DNA from: Panacagrimonas sp041603235
GTDB lineage: Bacteria; Pseudomonadota; Gammaproteobacteria; Nevskiales; Nevskiaceae
Reading direction: 5' to 3'
NCBI GenBank assembly: GCA_041603235.1
Contig: JBFIES010000007.1
Span: forward strand, 62,001 to 126,000
Length of the DNA stretch: 64,000 bases
Shown in pieces: positions 17,333 to 26,158 of this stretch. Made by a program: the position numbers and the translations under genes. Below the pieces are notes generated by a model that made no database searches, was not told the origin of the DNA, and was given only the letters and a program-made list of their open reading frames with translations. How positions within the stretch are numbered: position 1 is the stretch's first letter; each line of letters starts with the position of its first letter.

Positions 17333-20300
17333 ATGATTATCTCCAGACCAAGCAGCAGAAAATTCAGGAATCTCTGCATCGCAGCGATGTTGGCGATGGC
17401 CGCCGGTCACGCATCTTCGGCGCAACTGGTGCTTCCAGCTAACCCCGTGTTTGTCAGTACGGCTGTCAATCCCAACGTCATGATGATCGTGGACAACTCC
17501 GGATCCATGGATAACATCATCTGGGATGAGGGGTTTGATCCAACCGTCACCTACCCGGACTACAACGTTAACTCATGTCACTTCAATGATCACGACAGAC
17601 GTTGCTATGCCAGCAATAACGGCAACGTCATTCTTTACCCGACAAATCCTCCTGCCGGATTCAACTGTAATACCGCCTACGCCGCAAGTTGCAACAACTT
17701 CCATACCGGTGGAGGCTTTGGTCCTGAGCAAGGTGCCTGCCCCGCTAATTACCGGCAAGGTCGGCTCAATGGAACCGGCGCACTGCGCTGCCTTCGACTG
17801 CCGAATCCGGTGGCAGGTGGTTTCACCCGTTATTCGGGCAACTACCTGAACTATCTGTTCCATACCAAGGTTGCCGATAACGGCCAGGCAGACTTGCGTA
17901 CCAGCATTCCAAACGAAGTGCGCATCACCGTTGCCAAAACCGTTGCCGCGAACCTTGTCACTGCAAATCCTGATGTCCGTTTCGGTATCGCCTCATATAA
18001 CCCGCCAAGCTACGATGGCGATGGCAATCTTGTCAGCGGCGCTCCCGGCGGTCGGATCAATGCCAATTGTGGTGCGCCGCAAGCCACACTGTTGACGCAG
18101 ATCAACGGCCTTAGTGCTTCAACAAATACGCCACTGTCTGAAACTTTCTACGAGACAACGCGGTACTTCCGCGGACTCTCCAGATTCAATGGAACCGGGA
18201 GCGGCAATTACACCAGCCCAATCCAGTACCGATGTCAGAAGAACTTTGTCCTTGCGGTCACAGATGGCTTCCCCACCTACGACGGCGGGTTCCCGACAAA
18301 CGATCCAGCTGACGTAGCCGATACGACGCGATCGCTCCCCAACTGGGATGGCCTAGCACCCGCAACAACCGAAGCTCAGCGCCCGAACTTTCCGCAGTAT
18401 TCCGATGGATACAACGGAAACGATGATCCTGGCGAAGGTGCTTCTCTTTATCTGGATGATCTGGCGCAGTTCGCCTACGACGTTGACATCAAGACCACCG
18501 GAAACGATCTCGCCGGCGTCTCCTATCAGGACCCGGAATTCTCGGTCCAGAATATTATTACTTACGCTGTGGGGTTCGCGGTCAGCAATCAAATGCTGAT
18601 TGACACCGCGGAAAGAGGCCAGGGCTTGTACCGTACAGCCTCGAATTCGGCTCAGTTGACGGCGGCGCTACAGGACGCGCTCACCGATATTGCAGCCAGG
18701 AATGCCAGTTTCTCGAGCGCAGCGCTGAATTCCACCAGCTTGAACGCAGGAAGCCGCCTGTTCCAGGCCGGATTCAACAGCGCCAACTGGACCGGCACCT
18801 TGAAGTCATTTCCAATTTCCACCAGCACGGCAACCTGCGGCGGACTTGGAAGGCTCTGCCCTCAGGAATGGGAAGCTTCAGCCGCGATGCCAGTACCCGG
18901 AAGCCGTGTAATTCTGACCCAACATGGTCAAACCAAGAATGGGATTCCGTTCAGATGGGGCAATCTGCACCCACTAACCCAGCAGGCGCAACTGAACCTG
19001 AATCCAAATGCTTCACCCATCGTGGCAGATGCATTGGGCGAACAGCGTCTGAACTACATTCGAGGTGATCGAAGCCTCGAAAGCTCTACCGGCTTTCGCG
19101 TGCGAGGAAGCACGCTCGGTGACATCGTCAACTCTGACCCGTTCTTTGTCGGTGCACCGAACTCAGCTCTGCCATTTACCGGCTATTCCGGTTTTCGAAG
19201 CACCTACAAGAATCGGCAACAAATGGTCTATGTTGGCGCCAACGATGGAATGCTGCATGGCTTTCGCGTCAGTGACGGCAAGGAAGTGCTGGCCTATATC
19301 CCCTCGCCTTTGTTCGGAACCAATACAAAGCCGAAGCTGGCACAGCTAACAGCGCAGCCTTACACCCACGTTTTCGGAGTGGACGGGTCTCCTACGGTCG
19401 GTGATATCGAAACCTCACCCGGAGTGTGGGCAAGCTATCTTGTCGGTGGCCTGCGCTACGGCGGTCAGGGTATCTATGCACTGGACGTTACCAACCCCGC
19501 CAACTTCTCGGAGGCAAATGCTTCCAGCATCGTGAAGTGGGAATTCACGGATGCCGATGACCCCGACATGGGTTACAGCTTCAGCCAGCCCAGTATCGTA
19601 AAGATGAAGAACGGCAAATGGGCGGCAATAGTCGGCAACGGCTACAACAGCCGCGAAGCTGACGGCTCGGTAAGTGCCGATGGCAAGTCCACCCTGTTCA
19701 TTATCTTCATGGACGGCCCCGGTGGAGACAAGACCTGGCAGGAAGGCACGGAGTACATCAAATTCAAAGTTGGAAGCAATAATGATCAAGGCCTGGCAAC
19801 GCCCTCAGCCGTTGATCTGGATGGCGATAGCCTGGTGGACTACATCTACGCAGGCGATCTCAACGGCGACATGTGGCAATTCAACGTCAATTCCGCTGAT
19901 CCGGACGAATGGGTCGTCGGTTACGGTGGCAGCACGGGCAACCCCAGGACCGGCGGCGCGCCCTTGTTCAGCGCTGGCGCAAACCAACCCATCACTGCGC
20001 AGCCAGAAGTTGGCCTTAATCTGCTGACGCCTGACCCGGACGATCTGGTGGTCTACTTCGGAACCGGCAGATTCATCCAGGTTGGAGACAACACCCGCGT
20101 AGGTCAGGATACGCAGAGCTTCTACGGCATTTTCGCAAACCCCATTTCTGTTGCGGGCGTCCCGCCCACCGAAACAACAAGCTCTCCTGCGCCCGCAATT
20201 GCCGAACTGCTTGAACAGACGGTAATACAGGAAGTCACGGTGGCGAGTGGCCAAAAAGGTAGGCTCACCTCCCAGAACGTACTGGACCTGAGCACTCACA

Positions 20301-20785
20301 AGGGTTGGTACCTCGATCTTTACAACACCAACAACGGAACAGTAAACGATGCATCAGCTGCAACGGGACTCAACCTGGGCGAGAGGCAGATCAGCAAGCC
20401 TATCCTTCGGTCAGGCAGGATTGTTTTCACAACGCTGGTCCCGTCCGACGACGCCTGCAACCCTGATGGCACTGGATGGCTGATGGAAATTGATGCACGC
20501 GACGGCGGTCGCCCACGCAAGCCGGCACTGGATGTCACGGACAATCTGCTTGTAGATGAGAATGATCGCTACGATGTTGACGGCGACGGCGACATCGATG
20601 AAGACGATTGGACTGTCAGCGGCCTGAAGTCAGACGACGGCATGCTATCCACACCCGCCGTGCTTTCGCTGACACCGAGTCAGGAGGCCAAGTACTCTGT
20701 GCAGTCAGATGGCACGACTGCCGTTTTTGGTGAGGCCGCTTCCGGCAGGGTGGGCCGTCTTACCTGGAGAGAGATTGCGCCATGA
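17333..20785 (+). CDS. pilY1: Type IV pilus tip adhesin/assembly factor PilY1
   Basis: A 1150-residue exported protein. A signal peptide (about residues 1-30, ending HASSAQ) is followed by an N-terminal von Willebrand A-like domain with the MIDAS motif DNSGSM, and a C-terminal PilY1 beta-propeller starting near YVGANDGMLHGF. A calcium site of the PilY1 type is visible in DLDGDSLVDYIYAGDLNGD, and a second Asp-rich loop (DVDGDGDIDEDD) lies near the C-terminus. PilY1 sits at the pilus tip and controls extension, adhesion and surface sensing. It has a typical neighbourhood and length, and overlaps pilE by 4 nt (ATGA). Confidence 0.95.
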   Translation: MIISRPSSRKFRNLCIAAMLAMAAGHASSAQLVLPANPVFVSTAVNPNVMMIVDNSGSMDNIIWDEGFDPTVTYPDYNVNSCHFNDHDRRCYASNNGNVILYPTNPPAGFNCNTAYAASCNNFHTGGGFGPEQGACPANYRQGRLNGTGALRCLRLPNPVAGGFTRYSGNYLNYLFHTKVADNGQADLRTSIPNEVRITVAKTVAANLVTANPDVRFGIASYNPPSYDGDGNLVSGAPGGRINANCGAPQATLLTQINGLSASTNTPLSETFYETTRYFRGLSRFNGTGSGNYTSPIQYRCQKNFVLAVTDGFPTYDGGFPTNDPADVADTTRSLPNWDGLAPATTEAQRPNFPQYSDGYNGNDDPGEGASLYLDDLAQFAYDVDIKTTGNDLAGVSYQDPEFSVQNIITYAVGFAVSNQMLIDTAERGQGLYRTASNSAQLTAALQDALTDIAARNASFSSAALNSTSLNAGSRLFQAGFNSANWTGTLKSFPISTSTATCGGLGRLCPQEWEASAAMPVPGSRVILTQHGQTKNGIPFRWGNLHPLTQQAQLNLNPNASPIVADALGEQRLNYIRGDRSLESSTGFRVRGSTLGDIVNSDPFFVGAPNSALPFTGYSGFRSTYKNRQQMVYVGANDGMLHGFRVSDGKEVLAYIPSPLFGTNTKPKLAQLTAQPYTHVFGVDGSPTVGDIETSPGVWASYLVGGLRYGGQGIYALDVTNPANFSEANASSIVKWEFTDADDPDMGYSFSQPSIVKMKNGKWAAIVGNGYNSREADGSVSADGKSTLFIIFMDGPGGDKTWQEGTEYIKFKVGSNNDQGLATPSAVDLDGDSLVDYIYAGDLNGDMWQFNVNSADPDEWVVGYGGSTGNPRTGGAPLFSAGANQPITAQPEVGLNLLTPDPDDLVVYFGTGRFIQVGDNTRVGQDTQSFYGIFANPISVAGVPPTETTSSPAPAIAELLEQTVIQEVTVASGQKGRLTSQNVLDLSTHKGWYLDLYNTNNGTVNDASAATGLNLGERQISKPILRSGRIVFTTLVPSDDACNPDGTGWLMEIDARDGGRPRKPALDVTDNLLVDENDRYDVDGDGDIDEDDWTVSGLKSDDGMLSTPAVLSLTPSQEAKYSVQSDGTTAVFGEAASGRVGRLTWREIAP

Positions 20786-21234
20786 GAACAGGACAACGCC
20801 TGAGAAATGGCGCAATTGGATTCACACTGATCGAGCTCATGATCACGGTTGCGATTGTCGGCATCCTCGCTGCGATCGCCTACCCAAGCTACAAGGGATA
20901 CGTGATCCGCACCAACCGCGTAGACGCGCAGAAAACACTGATGCAAATGGCGCTCAGCGCTGAGAAGTATTTCACCCAACGGAATACCTATGGCACCAAC
21001 GCGCAACTTACGGCTCACATCCAGAACGTGGAATCCGACGTCAAGGCATCCAATATCTATACCTTTGTTGCAGCATCAACTGGAACGACTTTTCGAATCG
21101 TCGCGCGCCCCGTCAGCGGAAAGACAAACGCAAACGACGGCTTCATGAGGCTTTATCACGACGGCGCCAAGGAATGGGACAAGGACAACAACGGCACCAT
21201 TCAACCTTCAGAACAGACCTGGAATCAGCGTTAG
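20782..21234 (+). CDS. pilE: Type IV pilin-like protein PilE
   Basis: A 150-residue type IVa prepilin: leader ending AIG, then FTLIELMITVAIVGILAAIAYPSYKGYVIRTNR with Glu5, followed by a variable C-terminal domain with an acidic DKDNNG loop. In this operon position PilE is a minor pilin that joins the core minor pilins to the major fibre. It lacks an obvious paired-Cys D-region, unlike many major pilins. Its ATG overlaps the pilY1 TGA. Confidence 0.92.
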   Translation: MRTGQRLRNGAIGFTLIELMITVAIVGILAAIAYPSYKGYVIRTNRVDAQKTLMQMALSAEKYFTQRNTYGTNAQLTAHIQNVESDVKASNIYTFVAASTGTTFRIVARPVSGKTNANDGFMRLYHDGAKEWDKDNNGTIQPSEQTWNQR

Positions 21235-21298
21235 AGATGGCAAGCCACTTCTCACTCTTGTCAGGGTCGGCCAAACAACCGAAACGGAGTCAGCACCT

Positions 21299-21547
21299 GT
21301 GAACACAAAACAAATTGGCCTTGTTGCGGCGGTGATAATTGCATGCCTGAACATCTCCCCAGTCTTCGCGCAGGCCGGCACACAGGCTTCCAAGACAACT
21401 GTCGTTGTTCCGGCTGAGGACGCAATCAAGACAAGCAAAGAGGACGATGGAGTTCAGATTATTGCCATTCCGCCTTACATCCCTACTCCGCCGAAACGCA
21501 ACAGCGGACCTCGCACCGAGCGCCCGGCAATGCACATTCCGGAATAG
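21299..21547 (+). CDS. Small exported protein at the end of the pilin operon
   Basis: An 82-residue protein starting at a GTG. It has a signal peptide (QIGLVAAVIIACLNISPVFAQ) and a mature part of only about 55 residues that is Pro/Thr/Lys-rich, with IAIPPYIPTPPKR near the end. I do not recognise a family. It follows pilE by 64 nt on the same strand and ends 8 nt before the convergent mtnA stop, so it may be co-transcribed with the pilins. The ribosome site (GGAG about 12 nt upstream) is distant; coding status is plausible, not certain. Confidence 0.5.
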   Translation: MNTKQIGLVAAVIIACLNISPVFAQAGTQASKTTVVVPAEDAIKTSKEDDGVQIIAIPPYIPTPPKRNSGPRTERPAMHIPE

Positions 21548-21554
21548 CCGCTGA

Positions 21555-22550
21555 TCAAGCAGAAATCAGCTGATGCAGGCCGGGAGTATCGGCATCATTG
21601 AGACAACCCTTTTCGCAGACAAAAGCATCAATCAAGCCTGAAGGAGTCACATCGAACACCGGGTTCCAACCGGCCGTGCGCTCCGGAGCAAGCCTGAGGC
21701 CCTGCACCTTGCTCAATTCGGAATCATCCCGCATCTCAATCGGAATCGCATCACCATTGGGGCACGCCAGATCGAAGGTTCCACTGGGTGCCACGACCAT
21801 GAACTTTGCGCCGTGGTGCCGGGCCGCTATGGCCAACGCGTAAGTGCCGATCTTGTTCGCGGTGTCGCCGTTGGCGGCGATGCGGTCAGCTCCAACAATC
21901 ACCCAATCAATCTTCTCGGTTTTCATGAGGTGCGCAGCGGCACTGTCCGCAATCAGTTTTCCGGGAATACCTTCGCGCTGCAGTTCCCAGGCAGTGAGCC
22001 GCGCGCCCTGCAACCAGGGACGCGTCTCGGTGTTGTAGACCTGTTTGATTCGGCCTTGTGCCCATGCCGTCCGGATCACCCCTAGCGCGGTGCCATGTCC
22101 TCCGGTTGCCAGCGCGCCCGTGTTGCAATGTGTCAGCACGCGCGAACCCTTTTCGATGAGCTGTGCACCCAGTTCTGCCATGCGCAGATTCTGTTGCAGG
22201 TCTTCCTGATGGATGCACTTGGCTTGGGCGAGCAGTGACTCAAATGAATCACCGCCCTTTTCAGACATGCGGGCCAGCGCCCAGTGCAGATTGACAGCAG
22301 TTGGGCGCGACCGGGCCAGCACCTCGTGCGCCGAGCCCAAATCACCCCCTGCCCCGGCTTCCAGTGCCAAGCCATACGCTGCAGCAATGCCAATCGCAGG
22401 CGCACCGCGTACCACCATCTCTGTAATTGCGTTTGCAACATCCTTCGCGTTGCGGCATTCAATCCAGGATTCCTGAGCCGGCAGTGCGCGCTGATCCAGC
22501 AATTTCAGGACGTTGTCTTGCCACACCAGGGCTTGTACGGTCGAGTTCAT
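21555..22550 (-). CDS. mtnA: Methylthioribose-1-phosphate isomerase
   Basis: A 331-residue MtnA of the eIF2B-alpha-like fold: VVRGAPAIGIAAAYGLAL near the N-terminus, the catalytic-Cys region LTHCNTGALATGG, NTETRPWLQGARLTAWEL, and the catalytic-Asp region VGADRIAANGDTANKIGTY. It converts 5-methylthioribose-1-phosphate to methylthioribulose-1-phosphate in methionine salvage. It is divergent from the deaminase gene mtaD, the same pairing seen in Pseudomonas; together they feed methylthioadenosine into salvage. Confidence 0.95.
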   Translation of the reverse strand: MNSTVQALVWQDNVLKLLDQRALPAQESWIECRNAKDVANAITEMVVRGAPAIGIAAAYGLALEAGAGGDLGSAHEVLARSRPTAVNLHWALARMSEKGGDSFESLLAQAKCIHQEDLQQNLRMAELGAQLIEKGSRVLTHCNTGALATGGHGTALGVIRTAWAQGRIKQVYNTETRPWLQGARLTAWELQREGIPGKLIADSAAAHLMKTEKIDWVIVGADRIAANGDTANKIGTYALAIAARHHGAKFMVVAPSGTFDLACPNGDAIPIEMRDDSELSKVQGLRLAPERTAGWNPVFDVTPSGLIDAFVCEKGCLNDADTPGLHQLISA

Positions 22551-22575
22551 TTGTTTGCGCCGCTTCGGAAGTCGT

Positions 22576-22595
22576 TAGAATTCGGGCTGATTCTA
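22576..22595. promoter_or_regulatory. Possible divergent promoter between mtnA and mtaD
   Basis: The 65-nt gap holds two TAGAAT hexamers, one on each strand (plus 22576-22581; minus 22595-22590), 28-35 nt from the respective start codons. No good -35 accompanies either, so assignment is tentative. Confidence 0.35.
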
Positions 22596-22615
22596 GCGAT
22601 CTTGTGTGAACCCCA

Positions 22616-23953
22616 TTGTCTGATGCCGCCGATAAATCATCCGTTGACCTGCTGATCTGCGCGGGCCACATCGTTCCTGTCGAACCTGCTGGCATGGTGT
22701 TGACGAATCACGCATTGGTGGTGGATGCCGGTCGAATTGTCGCGGTCGAGCCAGCGGACTCAGCCAGAGCAAAGTTCAGCGCAAAGCAGACGCTTGATCT
22801 TCCCGGCCACGTACTGATGCCTGGGCTGGTGAATACGCACACACACGCGGCGATGAGCCTCATGCGCGGCCTGGCAGATGACCTGCCCCTGATGGACTGG
22901 CTGCAGGATCACATCTGGCCCGCCGAGGCGGCGCACATGTCGCGCCAGTACTGTCTGGACGGTGTCAGGCTCGCGGCCGCAGAGTTCATTCGTGGCGGCG
23001 TCACCTGCGTCAACGACATGTATTTTTTCCCAGACGCCACCGCCGAGGGCTTCACCGCTGCCGGCATGCGCGCCATGGTCAATCTGATCATGCTCGATTT
23101 TCCGTCGGCCTGGGGCTCGGGTCCGGATGAATACTTCGCCAAAGGCATCGAGGTCCACGACCGTTTGCGCGGCAACCCCTTGATGCGCACGATCTTTGCC
23201 CCACACGCCCCCTATACCGTCAGTGACGGCCCACTGGAAAAAGTGCGTGCCTATGCGGAGGAACTCGATATCGGCATTCACATGCATGTCCATGAGACTG
23301 CATTTGAAGTGGCTGAGGCTGTCAAAAAAACCGGCCTGCGCCCCTGGCAGCGTCTGAAGAATCTGGGCCTGCTTGGTCCGAGCTTCGTGGCTGTGCACAT
23401 GACGCAGCTCACTGAGGATGAAATAGCCGAGGCCGCCGAGTTCGGCATTCACATCGCGCATTGCCCCGAGTCCAATCTGAAGTTGGCCAGTGGTTTTTGC
23501 CCGGTGCAGAAAATTCTGGATGCCGGCATCAATCTGGGCATCGGCACTGACGGTGCTGCGTCCAACAATGATTTGGACATGTTCAGCGAGATGCGCACCG
23601 CAGCGCTGCTGGCCAAGGGCGTCAGCGGTGATGCTAGCGCGTTTCCCGCCGAAGCTGCATTGCACGCTGCAACACTGGGCGGGGCACGGGCCCTTGGCCT
23701 TGACGACGAAATCGGCTCGCTGCTGGCAGGCAAGTCGGCGGACTTCATCGCCGTTGATCTCTCCGGCGTTCATTCACGCCCCTGTTACAACCTGGTCTCG
23801 CATCTGGTCTACGCTGCCAACCGCGCCGACGTCAGCCATGTCTTTGTGGCGGGCCGCGCACTGATGAAAGACCGTCAGCTTCTGAGCGTGGATGAGAACG
23901 AGGCCACCGCCAAAGCTGCGCAATGGCAATCCCGCCTGCAGAACAAGCGCTGA
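22616..23953 (+). CDS. mtaD: 5-methylthioadenosine/S-adenosylhomocysteine deaminase (TRZ/ATZ amidohydrolase)
   Basis: A 445-residue metal-dependent amidohydrolase: HTHAAMSLMRGLADDLPLMDWL with the first metal ligands, HMHVHET, a later VHMT His, HCPESN and GTDGAASNNDLDMF with the catalytic Asp. The family removes the amino group of methylthioadenosine or S-adenosylhomocysteine; 8-oxoguanine or other purine-like substrates are possible for close relatives. It starts at TTG (22616); no in-frame ATG gives the full N-terminus. Divergent from mtnA and 18 nt upstream of ubiG, the same order as in Pseudomonas. Confidence 0.88.
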   Translation: MSDAADKSSVDLLICAGHIVPVEPAGMVLTNHALVVDAGRIVAVEPADSARAKFSAKQTLDLPGHVLMPGLVNTHTHAAMSLMRGLADDLPLMDWLQDHIWPAEAAHMSRQYCLDGVRLAAAEFIRGGVTCVNDMYFFPDATAEGFTAAGMRAMVNLIMLDFPSAWGSGPDEYFAKGIEVHDRLRGNPLMRTIFAPHAPYTVSDGPLEKVRAYAEELDIGIHMHVHETAFEVAEAVKKTGLRPWQRLKNLGLLGPSFVAVHMTQLTEDEIAEAAEFGIHIAHCPESNLKLASGFCPVQKILDAGINLGIGTDGAASNNDLDMFSEMRTAALLAKGVSGDASAFPAEAALHAATLGGARALGLDDEIGSLLAGKSADFIAVDLSGVHSRPCYNLVSHLVYAANRADVSHVFVAGRALMKDRQLLSVDENEATAKAAQWQSRLQNKR

Positions 23954-23971
23954 CTGAATACAAGAGACGAC

Positions 23972-24673
23972 ATGAGCAATGTAGACAATGCCGAGATCGG
24001 TCACTTTGACCGTCTGGCCAAAACCTGGTGGGACCCTCAAGGCGAGATGGGGCCGCTGCACGCACTCAACCCCCCAAGGCTGCGTTTCATTGAGCAGGCC
24101 TGCGGCGGGCTTGCGTCCAAAACGGCACTGGATGTCGGCTGCGGTGGCGGAATTCTGTCCGAGGCCCTTGCGACCAAGGGCGCAATGACCAGCGGCATCG
24201 ACATGGCGGCTGAGGTTCTGGGCGCCGCTCAGGCACACGCAAAGCAATCCGGGCTGGATATCAACTATCAGCTGATTTCCGCCGAGCAACTGGCCGCAAA
24301 GCAAGCGGCATCCTTCGACGTGGTGTGTTGTCTGGAGATGCTAGAGCATGTGCCAGACCCCGGCAGCATCGTGCAGGCCTGCTTCAATCTGGTGAAACCC
24401 GGCGGCGACGTGATTTTCTCCACCATCAACCGCAATCCGAAAAGCTTTGCGCTGGCCATCGTCGGCGCCGAATACGTCATGGGCCTGATACCACGTGGCA
24501 CACACGATTACGCCAAGTTCATCCGCCCCTCGGAACTCACCGCATGGTGCCGGGAGTCAGGACTGCAGGAAGTGAGTCTGCGTGGGCTGCGCTACAACCC
24601 ACTGACCAGGTCCGCGAGTCTGGCTGATGATGTGGATGTCAATTACCTGCTGCACTGTCGGCGTCCCGCATGA
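23972..24673 (+). CDS. ubiG: Ubiquinone biosynthesis O-methyltransferase
   Basis: A 233-residue class I methyltransferase matching UbiG: FDRLAKTWWDPQGEMGPLHALNPPRLRFI, ALDVGCGGGILSE as the SAM loop, EMLEHVPDP, and INRNPKSFALAIVGAEY with GTHDYAKFI. It carries out both O-methylation steps of ubiquinone synthesis at the membrane surface. AGAG precedes the ATG by 6 nt; the stop overlaps the start of mupP (ATGA). Confidence 0.96.
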   Translation: MSNVDNAEIGHFDRLAKTWWDPQGEMGPLHALNPPRLRFIEQACGGLASKTALDVGCGGGILSEALATKGAMTSGIDMAAEVLGAAQAHAKQSGLDINYQLISAEQLAAKQAASFDVVCCLEMLEHVPDPGSIVQACFNLVKPGGDVIFSTINRNPKSFALAIVGAEYVMGLIPRGTHDYAKFIRPSELTAWCRESGLQEVSLRGLRYNPLTRSASLADDVDVNYLLHCRRPA

Positions 24674-25332
24674 AAGCTCCCCTGACGGCGAAGGCCTGGC
24701 TGTTTGATCTGGACGGCACATTGGTGGATACCGCACCGGATCTTGGTCAGGCTGCCAACCATGTCCGCAAGGAATGTGGCCTGCCCGCACTGCCACTGGT
24801 GGACTACCGACCAGCGGCGTCTTCCGGCGCACGCGGGCTGCTCAAGGTGGCGCTGGACATGGAACCTGACCATGCCGAATTTCCTGTGCGCCGTGACAGT
24901 CTGCTCGCCTTTTATCGCGCCAACATTGCAGTCAGCTCGAAGCCCTTTCCCGGCATCAGCGAGTTGCTGCTGGCATTGCGTCTCAAGAATATTAAGTGGG
25001 GCGTCGTCACCAACAAGCCGGGCTGGCTGACCCAGCCCCTGCTCAAGGAACTGGGCATGGCGGAACATGCGGCGAGCGTGGTCAGTGGCGACAGCACCCC
25101 AAATCCCAAACCTGCTCCAGACAGCCTGCTGCTGGCCTGCGATCAGATCAGTCTGAAACCTGAGGACTGCATCTATGTAGGCGATGATGCTCGCGATATA
25201 ACGGCCGCCCGCAATGCCGGTATGCCCAGTGTTGCAGCAGCCTGGGGATATATCGGCCAGACACAGATCGAGCAATGGAGCGCAGACATCATCTGCAATT
25301 CTGTGGCTGACCTGCACGGACTGCTGGCCTGA
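24670..25332 (+). CDS. mupP: HAD phosphatase, probably N-acetylmuramic acid 6-phosphate phosphatase MupP
   Basis: A 220-residue HAD-IA phosphatase with motif I FDLDGTLVDT, motif II VVTNKP, the Lys of motif III in NPKPAP, and motif IV YVGDDARDI. General resemblance is to phosphoglycolate phosphatase Gph. The position directly after ubiG and before an SDR is the MupP arrangement in Pseudomonas, where it dephosphorylates MurNAc-6-phosphate in peptidoglycan recycling; I prefer that name on context. Gph remains the alternative. Confidence 0.8.
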   Translation: MKAPLTAKAWLFDLDGTLVDTAPDLGQAANHVRKECGLPALPLVDYRPAASSGARGLLKVALDMEPDHAEFPVRRDSLLAFYRANIAVSSKPFPGISELLLALRLKNIKWGVVTNKPGWLTQPLLKELGMAEHAASVVSGDSTPNPKPAPDSLLLACDQISLKPEDCIYVGDDARDITAARNAGMPSVAAAWGYIGQTQIEQWSADIICNSVADLHGLLA

Positions 25333-25390
25333 AAGCCCAGTCCGTTTCCCAAGAAATATTCTTACTACACCGAAGAATTGCCCGAAGATT

Positions 25391-26140
25391 GTGAGCACTG
25401 AATTCGAATACCAGCCCTCGCCCCAGATGCTCAAGGGACGCGTCATTGTCATCACCGGGGCCAGTGGCGGTCTGGGCAGTGCGCTATCCATTGCCTGCGC
25501 CAAATTGGGCGCAACCGTGGTTCTCAGCGGCAGGTCGGTCAAGAAGCTCGAAGCTGTCTACGATCAGATCGAAGCCGAAGGCGGCGTACAACCTGCCATT
25601 CTGCCCATGAACCTGATGACAGCCACATGGGGTGAATACGAGGCCTTTGCGGCAAGTCTTGAGCAGAACCTTGGACGTCTGGATGGCCTTGTCCATGCAG
25701 CGGCGCATTTCAAGAGCTTTGCTCGCATGGAAGATCTTGAGCCACGCGAATGGCTGGACAGCCTGCAGGTAAACCTGACTGCGGCCTATACCCTGACCCG
25801 ACAGTGCCTACCCCTGCTCAGGCGATCTCCAGATGCCTCAGTCATCCAGATTCAGGATGGCGACCGCGACAACGTCCGTCCTTTTCGCGGTATCTATGGC
25901 ATTGCAAAGAATGCAGCGGCGGAACTCAACCTCGCGCTCGCCGCAGAGCTCACGCCGGACCAGAATCTCAGGTTCAATGTGGTCGACCCAGGACCCATGC
26001 GCACCGCGCTTCGCATGCAGGGCTTCTCGGGAGAGTCGCCGGTTTCAGCGCCGCTGCCGGAGTCACGCCTGGCGCGCTTGCTGTGGTTGCTGGGACCAGA
26101 CAGCGCCGGAGTCAGCGGCAATACCTACGCGCGCCCCTGA
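25391..26140 (+). CDS. YciK-like short-chain dehydrogenase/reductase
   Basis: A 249-residue SDR with the nucleotide loop TGASGGLG, a DGLVHAAAHF segment, and the catalytic YGIAK (Y-x3-K). The Ser expected about 13 residues before the Tyr (SSS in E. coli YciK) is replaced by QDGD, so oxidoreductase activity is in doubt. The N-terminal YQP-x3-LKGR matches YciK and fixes the start at GTG 25391; the frame is open further upstream only into mupP. It is the last member of the ubiG-mupP-SDR set. No specific substrate is known for this family. Confidence 0.85.
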   Translation: MSTEFEYQPSPQMLKGRVIVITGASGGLGSALSIACAKLGATVVLSGRSVKKLEAVYDQIEAEGGVQPAILPMNLMTATWGEYEAFAASLEQNLGRLDGLVHAAAHFKSFARMEDLEPREWLDSLQVNLTAAYTLTRQCLPLLRRSPDASVIQIQDGDRDNVRPFRGIYGIAKNAAAELNLALAAELTPDQNLRFNVVDPGPMRTALRMQGFSGESPVSAPLPESRLARLLWLLGPDSAGVSGNTYARP

Positions 26141-26158
26141 TCGGATCCGGCACGCGGC

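Noticed and set aside
22760..23773. 337-residue minus-strand frame
   Set aside because: Antisense to mtaD, which has complete amidohydrolase motifs.
25214..25390. N-terminal extension of the SDR into mupP
   Set aside because: The 59 extra residues overlap mupP and are absent from YciK homologues; GTG 25391 gives the family N-terminus.
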